The translations under genes and the position numbers were made by a program. Source: Brachyspira sp949287565 (lineage in GTDB: Bacteria; Spirochaetota; Brachyspiria; Brachyspirales; Brachyspiraceae). Taken from it: DNA of 64,000 bases. Positions 8,013-16,979 of the stretch are shown here, piece by piece. Every line of letters starts with the position of its first letter. The stretch's first letter is position 1. The stretch is taken from the NCBI RefSeq assembly GCF_036997615.1, contig NZ_JAWLQA010000001.1. One strand, 5' to 3'. The notes below the pieces were generated by a model. That model ran no database searches. It saw only the letters and a program-made list of their open reading frames with translations, and was not told the DNA's origin.

Positions 8013-9410
8013 TCAATAAATTTCTTTTAGGCCATTATCTATATCGAATATCCAATGTTTATTAAATACTCTTCTGTATGAATAACCGAATGGAAATTTA
8101 CCTATAGATACTGCAAAATATTTATTACCGTTATTTTTTTGTTTACTGCACATAGTTACTAAATTATTAGGCATATCCTCCATTATAAAATCGGATAATA
8201 CTAACACATCAGCATTTCTGAAACTAGACGTATTCATCATTCTATTTGCCTCATAAAGAGCTTTATATATATCAGAACCGCCATGATAACTAAGCTTCAA
8301 AAATTTTATTAAATCTTCAATGCCATTTTCTTTAGTAAATTTGCATGTATATATCTCGGTACTGAAATTAATAAGATAAGCATTTCTATTTTCAGCCAAA
8401 GCCTTCATAACCATTTTAAACATAGTAGCTTTTGCAATATATTCATTAATACCTTTCATAGAACCGCTTGTGTCTATGCATATAATCATATCGCCTCTGC
8501 CTTCTCTATATCCAGCTCTCACTAAATGCTCCATATCATCATTAAACACATAAGCACTTTTATCAAAGCACATAAGCCTATTTTCTATATATTTTAATTT
8601 GAATAATTTTTCACTTTCTTCATTGCATAATAAAGAAAGTTCTTCAGGTATAACATTTTCTAAATCTTTAGCAAAATATATTCCGACTATCTCCTCTTTG
8701 GAACTTATTTTTTTATTAGTATTGCTGTAAGTATTTTTAAACTCAACATTCTTCAATGATTTTTCTATATCGATTCTTCTGCCTATACTATCGCAAATAA
8801 CTTCTATATCTTTATATTCATTAATAAAATCAACCCATCTTTTAAGTAAGGATATATCTTCCTCTTCCAACTCCCCTACTCTAAAATCCCATAATACGCC
8901 TGTTTTTATTCTCAATATATTTGACATATACTTTAATTTTTTTAGCAAATTAATCCAAGATTCTATATCAGAAATAAATTTATCCCTTCTCTCTTTTACT
9001 ATAGAAACAAGCCAATCATTATTTTTTTTATTATAAGTTTTTTCCCATACTGAAATTATATTCTTTTTTAAGATATTTAAATCATCTGAATTTGATAACT
9101 TTTCTCTCCAAAATTTAGTATCAATAGATAAAGCATTCAAACTGTTTAAATCATTAAATATATCTTCTTTACTAGTATTTTTTAATTTTTTTAATGCAAT
9201 ATCCAATTCGGTTTTATTATCCTGATACGGATTATTGTCATTTAAAAATACATTTAAATCTTTTTTCCATTTAGTAATTTTTATTTCTAGTTCCTGTGTT
9301 AATCTTTCATCATTATAAAGATTATTAAAAGCACTGTTAAAGACTCCTTTAGCCATTACTTCTGTTTTTTTTATTTCATCTTTATAAGAATCATTATTAA
9401 ATTGTTTCAT
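8013..9410 (-). CDS. VWA-domain protein, ViaA-like partner of the MoxR ATPase
   Basis: The 465-residue protein has a long helical, charged N-terminal region (1-300). A von Willebrand A domain follows, with an intact metal site DTSGS (Asp313, Ser315, Ser317) and the later motifs YHGGSD and VLSDF. This is the layout of ViaA, which acts with the RavA AAA+ ATPase as a chaperone-like pair tied to respiratory complexes and stress in enterobacteria. The target here is unknown. The start overlaps the end of the upstream ATPase gene by 14 bases, so translation is coupled. No membrane segment is present. Confidence 0.8.
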   Translation of the reverse strand: MKQFNNDSYKDEIKKTEVMAKGVFNSAFNNLYNDERLTQELEIKITKWKKDLNVFLNDNNPYQDNKTELDIALKKLKNTSKEDIFNDLNSLNALSIDTKFWREKLSNSDDLNILKKNIISVWEKTYNKKNNDWLVSIVKERRDKFISDIESWINLLKKLKYMSNILRIKTGVLWDFRVGELEEEDISLLKRWVDFINEYKDIEVICDSIGRRIDIEKSLKNVEFKNTYSNTNKKISSKEEIVGIYFAKDLENVIPEELSLLCNEESEKLFKLKYIENRLMCFDKSAYVFNDDMEHLVRAGYREGRGDMIICIDTSGSMKGINEYIAKATMFKMVMKALAENRNAYLINFSTEIYTCKFTKENGIEDLIKFLKLSYHGGSDIYKALYEANRMMNTSSFRNADVLVLSDFIMEDMPNNLVTMCSKQKNNGNKYFAVSIGKFPFGYSYRRVFNKHWIFDIDNGLKEIY

Positions 9411-10983
9411 GCTCTTCTATTTCACTTTTTAATCTTTCTGCATCCAATTTTTCACTTTCAAGATTTTCTATATAAGAATTAAACATATCTGTGAAAAAAT
9501 TGAAATTTTCATCTGATATAAATATGCTTTTATTTGTATATTTATTTTTATTAAAGTCATTTTTAAAATTAACTATAATATTTTCAATGCTAGATATTAA
9601 AGACTTTATTAATTTTAAATAAGCATCTTTTTTTTCTTTTTCAAGTTTTTTAGGACTAACCTTTTTCATATAAAAATCAGGCTCTACCTCACAAAGAAAC
9701 TCATAATTTTTTGAAAGCATACCAGAAACGAAACCATTTGCCAGAGTTGCAGAATTTATTTCAACAGTACATTTTTCAGTACCGTTAAAATTGCATCTGA
9801 ATTTTCTTGTTTGATTTCTTCCTATATCTAAAGGATAAAAATAACCTTTTTTGCCTAATTGCTTTATTGGTATATAGATGATAGTTTCACCTTTATTGCC
9901 GTATTCATCAATATTAATAGATAAAGTTTTAGCTATATGAGGCTTATCATCAATATTTTCTGTATCATAAGTTTTTTCTAAATTATAAAACTCATCATCT
10001 ATATTTTTCTGAACGCTCTTAAAACTTTCTCTCCATTCATTAATATTCTGATTATTTAAATCATAGCATAAACTTATAGCATTCTCCACTATTTTCTTTA
10101 CTACATCAATGTGTTCTTCTAAACTCCATAAACAATTATAAATTAAAATAGTTTCATAAATATCAACTTCATTTTTATCATTCAAATATGCTGCAGTTTT
10201 AAGTAAATAAGAAATATGCTGCCATCTTCTATCTGACACATATATTGCTATATCTCTATTATCTTCATTAAATTTTTCTATAGAAAGTTTTATATTATGA
10301 ATGATATCAATAACCGATTTTGAAAGTTTTATATTATTTACTTCTTTTCTTATATCTACCCACTCATCAGTTGAAATTTTTAATTCATCATCTATATTTA
10401 CATAAGAATCTAATTGAGTATTTTCAAGTATCTTTTCAAAATTATCTCTATTTTTTATATTATTCACTATTAAGCGAACGATAAATCTATCATATAATGC
10501 CTCAAGTCCCTGTCCTTCAGGAGGGGTTTCATTGCTTGCTGAAATTAAAGCTTTTAACGGAACTTTTACTTCTTCGCTTCCATTTTTAAAAACTCTTTCA
10601 TTTATTATAGTTAAAAGAGTATTAAGTATTGCAGGCGTACTTTTCCATATTTCATCTAAAAATGCAAAATCAGCATCAGGCAAATATCCGTCAATCTTTC
10701 TTATATATTTATCATTCTTTAATTCTTCCAAACTAATAGGCCCAAATATATCTTCAGGTGTAGAAAATCTCTGCATTAAATATCCGAAATACTTTGAATC
10801 TTTAAAAGCAGATGACACTCTTTTTGCTATGAAACTTTTTGCTGTTCCTGGAGGGCCATATAAGAATATAGGCTTTCCTGCTATAGCACTAAGAAGAGTT
10901 AAAGATACAATCTCTTCTCTTTCATAAAGTCCTTCGGAAAGAAGTTTAATAATTTTCTCGATTCTAGATTTTTTATTTTTCAT
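9397..10983 (-). CDS. RavA-like MoxR-family AAA+ ATPase
   Basis: The 528-residue ATPase has a Walker A motif GPPGTAKS (43-50), a Walker B motif FAFLDE (106-111) and sensor 1 in ISASNETPP. These are the features of the MoxR group, RavA subfamily. A C-terminal half of about 200 residues replaces the RavA triple-helix/LARA region and is poorly conserved. It contains the segment YIPIKQLGKKGYFYPL. The role is to remodel protein complexes together with the overlapping VWA gene. The upstream promoter overlaps that of the divergent HAD gene. Confidence 0.8.
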   Translation of the reverse strand: MKNKKSRIEKIIKLLSEGLYEREEIVSLTLLSAIAGKPIFLYGPPGTAKSFIAKRVSSAFKDSKYFGYLMQRFSTPEDIFGPISLEELKNDKYIRKIDGYLPDADFAFLDEIWKSTPAILNTLLTIINERVFKNGSEEVKVPLKALISASNETPPEGQGLEALYDRFIVRLIVNNIKNRDNFEKILENTQLDSYVNIDDELKISTDEWVDIRKEVNNIKLSKSVIDIIHNIKLSIEKFNEDNRDIAIYVSDRRWQHISYLLKTAAYLNDKNEVDIYETILIYNCLWSLEEHIDVVKKIVENAISLCYDLNNQNINEWRESFKSVQKNIDDEFYNLEKTYDTENIDDKPHIAKTLSINIDEYGNKGETIIYIPIKQLGKKGYFYPLDIGRNQTRKFRCNFNGTEKCTVEINSATLANGFVSGMLSKNYEFLCEVEPDFYMKKVSPKKLEKEKKDAYLKLIKSLISSIENIIVNFKNDFNKNKYTNKSIFISDENFNFFTDMFNSYIENLESEKLDAERLKSEIEEHETI

Positions 10984-11041
10984 AAATATATTTCTCTTAA
11001 AATTACTTTATCCTTACTTTTAGTAGTAAACTTGCAAAAAT

Positions 11042-11092
11042 ATTATATCATTTTTAATATAAATTTGAATTACTTATTTTATATGTTATAAT
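11042..11092. promoter_or_regulatory. Divergent promoters with overlapping -35 boxes (ravA-like gene and HAD gene)
   Basis: Plus strand: TTGAAT (11065-11070), 16 bp, TATAAT (11087-11092), serving the HAD gene. Minus strand: TTCAAA (11064-11069), 16 bp, TATAAT (11042-11047), serving the ATPase gene. The two -35 boxes share the same bases, so the promoters should compete for polymerase. Confidence 0.65.
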
Positions 11093-11120
11093 AAAAAATA
11101 TTTACAAAAAGGTTTTAGAA

Positions 11121-11735
11121 ATGTTAAACAATAATATAAAACTATTCATATTCGATATGGATGGTACTATAATAGACAGTGCATATTTAAATTATTATTC
11201 ATACTACAATGCTCTTAAAGAATTCAATATAGAATTAGATAAAGATTATTATTATAATAAATGCTTCGGACTTCATTATAAAGTATTTACAAAGAATATT
11301 TTAGAATTGAATAATAAACTTACAAACGACGAAGTTAAAGATAATGAATTAATAGAATCTGTACATAATTTAAAAGAAAAGATATATTTAGAAAATCTCA
11401 ATCTAATACAAATTCACCCATTCATATTAGAAACTTTAATTGATAACTATAATAAAAAAGAAAATAAAAAATATACAGCATTAGCAACAACAGCATCACC
11501 CAAAGGAGTATATGGAATATTAAAAGAATTCCAGCTTGAAAAATTATTTGATTTAGTCCTCACAGGCAATGATGTAGAAAAAAAGAAACCTCACCCTGAA
11601 ATATTTTTAAAATGCTTTAATCATTTCAATGTAGAAGGAAAAGAAAGCATTATATTTGAAGACAGCGAAGTTGGGCTTGAAGCTGCTAATCAAACTAATG
11701 CTTGGGTTATAAAAATAGAAAAATGGGCTAAATAA
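11121..11735 (+). CDS. HAD-superfamily phosphatase (beta-phosphoglucomutase/Gph-like)
   Basis: The 204-residue protein has all four HAD motifs: FDMDGT (nucleophile Asp12, acid/base Asp14), a Thr/Ser motif in ATTASP, a Lys in VEKKKPHPEIF, and the acidic pair in FEDSEVGLEAA. A helical cap lies between motifs 1 and 2. This is the subclass of phosphoglycolate phosphatase and beta-phosphoglucomutase; the substrate cannot be predicted. It is a single gene between its own promoter and a clear terminator. Confidence 0.85.
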   Translation: MLNNNIKLFIFDMDGTIIDSAYLNYYSYYNALKEFNIELDKDYYYNKCFGLHYKVFTKNILELNNKLTNDEVKDNELIESVHNLKEKIYLENLNLIQIHPFILETLIDNYNKKENKKYTALATTASPKGVYGILKEFQLEKLFDLVLTGNDVEKKKPHPEIFLKCFNHFNVEGKESIIFEDSEVGLEAANQTNAWVIKIEKWAK

Positions 11736-11740
11736 AATAT

Positions 11741-11776
11741 AAAAAATTGCTGATATAATTTTATCAGCAATTTTTT
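11741..11776. terminator. Bidirectional terminator
   Basis: TTGCTGATA and TATCAGCAA form a 9-bp stem flanked by A6 and T6. It can end both the HAD gene and the glycosyltransferase gene that converges on it. Confidence 0.85.
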
Positions 11777-11784
11777 ATAAATAA

Positions 11785-12717
11785 TTATTTTTTATTTTTT
11801 AAAAATTTACTAAAAAACATAGTAATAAATCCATTAGACCAACTAAATATACCAATCTTTATTGATATAATTAGATACTTAAAAAAATTCATTTTTTTAT
11901 CAGATGAAAACTCTATATTCATATTATCATCGTCTAAATTTTTTTCAAAGTATCCATGATGAAAATTAAATTTATGATACCCCGTACCATCAAAACCAAT
12001 ATTATTCGTAAAAGATTTTTTTGAAGGCCAAACACATAATTTTTTTCTTTTATACATTGTAAATGAATAATAAATATCCCATAAATTATTTTGAATATAA
12101 AAATTATCTTTTACAGACTTTTTTATAGCAAGCAAATGAAACCATGAATATACTCCTCCTAATATTTTATGTTTAATACTTTTATTATACCAAGAAGTAT
12201 CACATGTATCCCAATTTATATTATTCCATTTACTCTTCCAAGTACCCCAACCCCAGCTATGAAAAGCGTATGTAAATATAACATCATATTTATGATTTTT
12301 AGTAGCATGTTTATGTGAGAAGGCTGTTATAGCCATAACATCTTTATCATCTTTATAATAATTCAAAGCATTATTCATAAACTCAAGAAAATATTTATTA
12401 GTTTCTATATCATCTTCCAATCCTATAAAATATTCATGATTTTTAAATATTGTATTTACAGCATTAACAGTAGAATATTTTATACCTAAATTTTTTTCAG
12501 CTTCATATATGTATACATTTTTAAAACCATCTTTTACAGTTTTAAGATACTTCCTAAGTTCAGAAACAGACTTTTCATCTTCTTCTTTGCTTGGAGCATC
12601 CGAGAATATATATAAATCAGTATCAATTGCTAAAGTATTTTTCTTTAATGCTTCAATTACTCTTTTTGTATGTTCTATTCTATTATATACAACTAATCCT
12701 ACAGGTGCTAAATTCAT
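11785..12717 (-). CDS. GT-A-fold glycosyltransferase
   Basis: The 310-residue protein starts with a nucleotide-sugar binding beta-strand and helix (VGLVVYNRIEHTKRVIEAL). It has an acidic metal-binding motif LEDDIE (101-105). A Trp-rich acceptor region with FHSWGWGTWKSKW follows. This matches single-domain inverting glycosyltransferases near family 2 that decorate lipooligosaccharide or other surface glycans. It stands alone, with a ribosome site AAGGAGTT. The long upstream region carries a 7-bp tandem repeat, so expression might vary between cells. The sugar and acceptor are unknown. Confidence 0.75.
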   Translation of the reverse strand: MNLAPVGLVVYNRIEHTKRVIEALKKNTLAIDTDLYIFSDAPSKEEDEKSVSELRKYLKTVKDGFKNVYIYEAEKNLGIKYSTVNAVNTIFKNHEYFIGLEDDIETNKYFLEFMNNALNYYKDDKDVMAITAFSHKHATKNHKYDVIFTYAFHSWGWGTWKSKWNNINWDTCDTSWYNKSIKHKILGGVYSWFHLLAIKKSVKDNFYIQNNLWDIYYSFTMYKRKKLCVWPSKKSFTNNIGFDGTGYHKFNFHHGYFEKNLDDDNMNIEFSSDKKMNFFKYLIISIKIGIFSWSNGFITMFFSKFLKNKK

Positions 12718-12988
12718 AAGAACTCCTTTAATTTTATATATGACTTTTTGATAAATAAATTGATTTTAGAACTGATATATTTATTAAATAAGATACATAT
12801 TAAAAAGAGTTATTATTTTTGTATTTTGAAAATACATATCAAAATATATTATTTCATTTTTAATTATCAAATAATATATTGAATTAATAAGATATATTTT
12901 TATTATTAGACTAGCTAGAAAAAAATCTTGCAACGCCAATAGAGGCTTTGTATTATAAAAAATAGAATATATTTTACAGTATATTAAT

Positions 12989-13036
12989 GAGTTTTGAGTT
13001 TTGAGTTTTGAGTTTTGAGTTTTGAGTTTTGAGTTT
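12989..13036. repeat. Heptanucleotide tandem repeat (GAGTTTT)6.9
   Basis: Six perfect GAGTTTT units (starts at 12989, 12996, 13003, 13010, 13017, 13024) and a partial seventh follow without interruption. They lie about 270 bp upstream of the glycosyltransferase start. Such tracts change length by slipped-strand mispairing, which would change promoter spacing rather than a reading frame. Confidence 0.9.
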
Positions 13037-13088
13037 CTGTTCCATAGTTAAAATATTATATTTTATTTATAACAATTTGTCAATAAAT

Positions 13089-13121
13089 AACTATACTGCA
13101 GATGATAAATGCAGTATAGTT
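13089..13121 (-). terminator. Stem-loop terminator of the esterase gene
   Basis: A perfect 12-bp stem AACTATACTGCA/TGCAGTATAGTT with a 9-base loop sits 16 bp after the stop of the minus-strand lipoprotein gene. The following tract (ATTTATTG) is only moderately T-rich. Confidence 0.65.
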
Positions 13122-13136
13122 AATAATTAATAAAAC

Positions 13137-14087
13137 TTATTTTTTATATTTATTTATAAAATTCTCAACTAAATCAAACATATCTTTAGTCCAAAACTGC
13201 CAATCGCCATGATCAGCATCTTTTATAGCATAGAATTCATAAACCTTGTTCTCTTCTTTTAATTTATCAGCTAAAATTTTACTTTGATTAAAAGGTACTA
13301 ATCCGTCAGCAGTACCATGTGCCAAAAATATAGGAGGTAAGTTTTTAGCTTTTGAAATCTCATAATAAGGGCTTATCTTTTTAGCTTCTTCAGGATAATC
13401 ATAAACATTTTTTCTGCCTATCAAAATTCCTTCAGGGCTGTTTGCATCTCCTGTAGTTGAGCCTAGAGGATCATTTCTCATTTCAAGTAAGTCTGTAGGA
13501 GGATAATAAGAAATTATTGCATTTATATTTGGTATTGTATTATCATTATCATTTAATGGTATTGCTGTAAATAATGAAGTATGTCCTCCTGAAGAATCAC
13601 CCCAAACAAATAAATTATTAGTATCAGCATTATATTTATCAGCATTATCAAGCATGAATTTAATAGCATCTCTTGTATCCTCTATCTGTGCCGGAAAAAC
13701 CGCTATGTCGCTTGGTCTGTATTCCACTATAGCAACAACATATCCCCTTCTAGCAAAATCACCAAGAGCAACCAAATTTCTATATACATTCTGCTTTCTC
13801 CATGCCGAACCTTGTATATAAACTACTAAAGGATATTTTGCATTAGTATCAACATTAAGTGTTCTAGGAATCATTATTTGAAGTGTTAAATCTGTATTAT
13901 CTTTATTAGCATAAACAACATTAGGTTTATAGTCAATATTATAAACAACATCCTTTTGCTCAAAAACGATGCTTCCATCTTCATTTGTGGACATTATCAC
14001 ATTAGTATTATTTGTATTAGCAATGTTAGTATTACTGCATGAAACAAATAAAATAAAAAAACATAACATTATAAATATATTTTTCAT
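13137..14087 (-). CDS. Lipoprotein alpha/beta-hydrolase (esterase of the BD-FAE/HSL type)
   Basis: The 316-residue protein has a lipoprotein signal with lipobox FVSC (Cys17). It is therefore exported and anchored, followed by an Asn/Thr-rich linker (18-33). The hydrolase domain has an oxyanion segment VVYIQGSAW (in place of HGGGW), nucleophile GDSSGG (Ser165), Asp261 in HGTADGLVP and His293 in DADHGDW. The catalytic triad is complete. It probably cleaves acyl or feruloyl-type esters, host or dietary, at the cell surface or in the periplasm. It is monocistronic. Confidence 0.85.
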   Translation of the reverse strand: MKNIFIMLCFFILFVSCSNTNIANTNNTNVIMSTNEDGSIVFEQKDVVYNIDYKPNVVYANKDNTDLTLQIMIPRTLNVDTNAKYPLVVYIQGSAWRKQNVYRNLVALGDFARRGYVVAIVEYRPSDIAVFPAQIEDTRDAIKFMLDNADKYNADTNNLFVWGDSSGGHTSLFTAIPLNDNDNTIPNINAIISYYPPTDLLEMRNDPLGSTTGDANSPEGILIGRKNVYDYPEEAKKISPYYEISKAKNLPPIFLAHGTADGLVPFNQSKILADKLKEENKVYEFYAIKDADHGDWQFWTKDMFDLVENFINKYKK

Positions 14088-14191
14088 TTTTACTCCTTAA
14101 AATTTTGATATATTAAAATACCATTAAAATACAAAAAATCAATAATAAAATATTATAGAACTAATATATAAAACTTCATAATTTAAAATAT

Positions 14192-14220
14192 TTGTGATAA
14201 AATCAAATAAACTGTATAAT
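14192..14220 (+). promoter_or_regulatory. Promoter of the 497-residue protein/patatin pair
   Basis: TTGTGA (14192-14197) and TATAAT (14215-14220) have a 17-bp spacer, 31 bp before the ATG at 14251, which has CGGAGAT as ribosome site. Confidence 0.7.
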
Positions 14221-14250
14221 ATATAATGATACTATATAGTCGGAGATATT

Positions 14251-15744
14251 ATGGATTTTACTATACCTTATGAAAATGAAATTGATGAAAAAGATAAAAC
14301 TATAATACAAGAATATATACTCAATAATATAAAAGATTATGAAAACAATTCAACTAAATTAACAGAACTTATTATAGAAGCTGTATCATCTTTAAGTGCA
14401 GGAAAATCAAGAACTGAATATTTAGCAAAACAAGGTTTTTTAGAAAATATAATTAACTCTATAACAGGACAAAACAGAAAAATAAGAGGCGAAATTGATT
14501 ATAATTATGCTGTAGTAAAAAATGCCTCATTGAAAATGATAGAATATTTAGCAAATCAAAATAAAATCACTTATGAAGGGCTTATATATTTAAATAATAA
14601 ATTAAATAATATAGAAAGAAATATTGAAGAAGAATTAATAGCTATATGCAATAATGTAAGAGAATCATTTAATGTAATACTAAATAAAATTAATAAAGAA
14701 TCAAACAGAATAGATTCATTAGAAAAAAAAGTTCAATTATTAGAGTTCAAAGCTGCATCTAATATTCTTGAATTTGATAATATAAAATACATTGATATGG
14801 ATAATATAGAGAAAATTATATGTTTGAGCAATGATCTATTTACAAAAATATCAAGCGTCAATAATTCAGATAATAATATACCAAAAGAAAATATTTATAT
14901 GATAAAATCTATATTATTTGATTTCAATGTTGATATGAACCAGAAAATAAAAGTAAATGATATATACTGCAAATTGATAGAAAAACCTAATTTCATAAAT
15001 AAACTTTTTTTGAATACGCAAAATAATATTAATACTTATGAATATATTATACCAATATTAAGCGGCATAAAAAAGATAGAAAAATTGGATAAAGAAGAAA
15101 GTTATATAATAAACTCAATAATGAAAATAAATCCTAATGTCAATATAAAAGATATAAAAATTGATTTAGTAAATGAATACGGAATAAATATATCCAATTT
15201 TGATTATAATGCTGAGATTACAAATTATGATATTATAATACTAATTATAAATGAACTTAAAATGATATCCAAAACATTTAATCCGCCTATAAAGTACACT
15301 GATTCAAAAAAATCCATAGAATTAGCTAGAGAATATTTTGAAAATAAAAAATATAAAAAGGCAATGACAGAATGCGACTCTATACTATTTCATGATAAAG
15401 AAAATAAAGAAGCGAGACATATCAAAATAGAAAGTTTATACAAACTGCTAATCAAAGAAGTAAGAAATTTTGAATCGCCTTTATGCTATAAAGAGATAGC
15501 TAAAATATATTTAATAAAAAAAGACTATGAGAACACATTGAAATATTTAGATAAATATTTTGATTCATATTCCTCAAATAAAGAAATATTTAAATACAAA
15601 GAAAAACTTCAATTTCAATATAAAAAAATAATGGAATATGAAGAAAAAACTAATAAGAAACTTGAAAAAACTACGGATCAAAACAAGAGGGATTATTTAG
15701 AATTTATAAATGATTTTTGGGGAGTATATTTAAGTAAAATTTAA
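14251..15744 (+). CDS. Unknown cytoplasmic helical protein with C-terminal TPR-like repeats
   Basis: I do not recognise this 497-residue protein. It has no signal or membrane segment. Residues 40-180 are predicted long helices: a basic segment AGKSRTEYLAKQGFLENI, then coiled-coil-like stretches around NNKLNNIERNIEEE and DSLEKKVQLLEFKA. A variable acidic/Asn-rich middle follows. Residues 355-460 contain two or three TPR-like units (for example AREYFENKKYKKAMTECDSI and KEIAKIYLIKKDYENTLKYL). It is followed after 21 bp by a patatin phospholipase on the same transcript, so a shared function, perhaps as regulator or scaffold of the lipase, is likely but unproven. Confidence 0.7.
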   Translation: MDFTIPYENEIDEKDKTIIQEYILNNIKDYENNSTKLTELIIEAVSSLSAGKSRTEYLAKQGFLENIINSITGQNRKIRGEIDYNYAVVKNASLKMIEYLANQNKITYEGLIYLNNKLNNIERNIEEELIAICNNVRESFNVILNKINKESNRIDSLEKKVQLLEFKAASNILEFDNIKYIDMDNIEKIICLSNDLFTKISSVNNSDNNIPKENIYMIKSILFDFNVDMNQKIKVNDIYCKLIEKPNFINKLFLNTQNNINTYEYIIPILSGIKKIEKLDKEESYIINSIMKINPNVNIKDIKIDLVNEYGINISNFDYNAEITNYDIIILIINELKMISKTFNPPIKYTDSKKSIELAREYFENKKYKKAMTECDSILFHDKENKEARHIKIESLYKLLIKEVRNFESPLCYKEIAKIYLIKKDYENTLKYLDKYFDSYSSNKEIFKYKEKLQFQYKKIMEYEEKTNKKLEKTTDQNKRDYLEFINDFWGVYLSKI

Positions 15745-15765
15745 TTTTTATATTTTGGAGATTCT

Positions 15766-16662
15766 ATGAAAAAATTAGGTTTAGTTTTAGGCGGAGGCGG
15801 AGGACTTGGAAGCTATCAAATAGGAGTATGGAAAGCTTTAAGAGAATATGAAGTGGATAAAATGATTAAAGCAATATCCGGTACTTCTGTAGGCGTTCTT
15901 AATGCATGTTTGATAGCACAGAATAATTATGACATAGCAGAATATATTTGGACTAATGAAATAGAAGATAAAATACTCTCAAAAAAGAAAATGGATAAAA
16001 ATAATAATTACATATCTTCAAACGGAATTTTCAGCAGAAAAGGATTAATAGAAATAATAGAAAAATATTTAAATATTGATATCATCATCAATTACGAATA
16101 TCCAATATATGCCACAGCTGTAAATTTAAAAAACATTGATGCTGAATATTTCAAATTAAACAACAAATCAGCAAAAGAAATAAAAGAAATAATGATGGCA
16201 ACAAGTGCAATACCGGTAATATTTGGAAGGCAGACAATAGAAGGAGTTGATTATATAGACGGCGGTGTTGAATTATTAAAAGGAAATAACTTGCCTTTAA
16301 AGCCTCTTTATGAAGAAAACTGCGATGAAATAATAGCCATTAATTTATACAAAGAAAGCACCAGAGAAAAATTCAATAATTGCAAAGTTTATGAGATAGT
16401 ACCAAGCAATGATATAGGAAACTTCTTTAATGGGGCTATGGATTTTTCACTTGAAGGTGCTAAAATGCGTATTAAAGAAGGATACAATGATGCTAAAAAT
16501 ATGCTTAAAGAAATATTTACAATGGGTAAAACACAATTAGAAAATTTAGAAAACAATAATATGCTTTATATGTATGAAAATGATAATGCCGCAGAAAGAA
16601 AAAAATTAAAAAATAAACTTAATAAAGCAATAGATAGTTTGAAAATAGATGATAATAACTAA
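15766..16662 (+). CDS. Patatin-like phospholipase
   Basis: The 298-residue protein is a complete patatin domain. It has an oxyanion loop GGGGGLGS near residues 9-16, a nucleophile in GTSVG (Ser41) and a partner Asp in DGG (Asp165), forming the Ser-Asp dyad. It has no signal peptide, so it acts in the cytoplasm or on the inner leaflet, unless exported by another route. The C-terminal 70 residues are charged and helical. Family members release fatty acids from phospholipids; some are effectors in defence systems, others are housekeeping lipases. It follows the unknown TPR-like protein closely and has GGAG as ribosome site. Confidence 0.85.
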   Translation: MKKLGLVLGGGGGLGSYQIGVWKALREYEVDKMIKAISGTSVGVLNACLIAQNNYDIAEYIWTNEIEDKILSKKKMDKNNNYISSNGIFSRKGLIEIIEKYLNIDIIINYEYPIYATAVNLKNIDAEYFKLNNKSAKEIKEIMMATSAIPVIFGRQTIEGVDYIDGGVELLKGNNLPLKPLYEENCDEIIAINLYKESTREKFNNCKVYEIVPSNDIGNFFNGAMDFSLEGAKMRIKEGYNDAKNMLKEIFTMGKTQLENLENNNMLYMYENDNAAERKKLKNKLNKAIDSLKIDDNN

Positions 16663-16771
16663 TACAAAATAAATTTAACTTCACAATAAAAATATTCAGC
16701 ACGCGCAGAGTAAAGTTAAAAAACAAAGATGAATCATATTATAAAAATAGCCATAAAAATAATGCCAATTC

Positions 16772-16893
16772 ACCGCGTGTTAATTTAGGCTTAACTATAT
16801 AAAAAGCAAGGGCGGGTATTAACAATTCTACTATAAGCTTAAAAAAATAAAAGTATTAAAATTCATATTAAAGCTATAAAGAAAAAGGGCGGG
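16772..16893 (+). repeat. Dispersed intergenic element, copy A (head ASCGYGYGKTAA plus two GGGYGGG blocks)
   Basis: The head ACCGCGTGTTAA starts at 16772. GGGCGGG starts at 16810, exactly 35 bp after head position 4, and the second GGGCGGG starts at 16887, 77 bp further. The same arrangement occurs twice between 30609 and 30919. ATTCAC stands just before the head here and in the right-hand copy there. The spacings differ by one or two bases between copies, so the element is not coding. The rest of the 317-bp gap (16663-16979) is AT-rich apart from a GCACGCGC string at 16699. Confidence 0.7.
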
Positions 16894-16979
16894 CAAATGT
16901 AATGATTTTTAAACTTTACAAATAAAATATTTTTAATATAATACTTCGCATAAAATTAATTTAATATTAAAGGAATAAT

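Larger units (their letters stand above)
12718..13136. other. Non-coding region upstream of the glycosyltransferase
   Basis: No ORF looks real here. The stretch holds a 15-bp palindrome GTATTTTGAAAATAC (12821-12835), a 12-bp inverted repeat AATATATTATTT/AAATAATATATT (12843-12854 and 12869-12880), the GAGTTTT tandem repeat and the terminator of the esterase gene. The palindromes lie about 105-165 bp upstream of the glycosyltransferase start and could be operators. Confidence 0.6.

Noticed and set aside
10532..10927. 131-codon frame antisense to the MoxR ATPase
   Set aside because: It mirrors the conserved AAA+ core and has no ribosome site.
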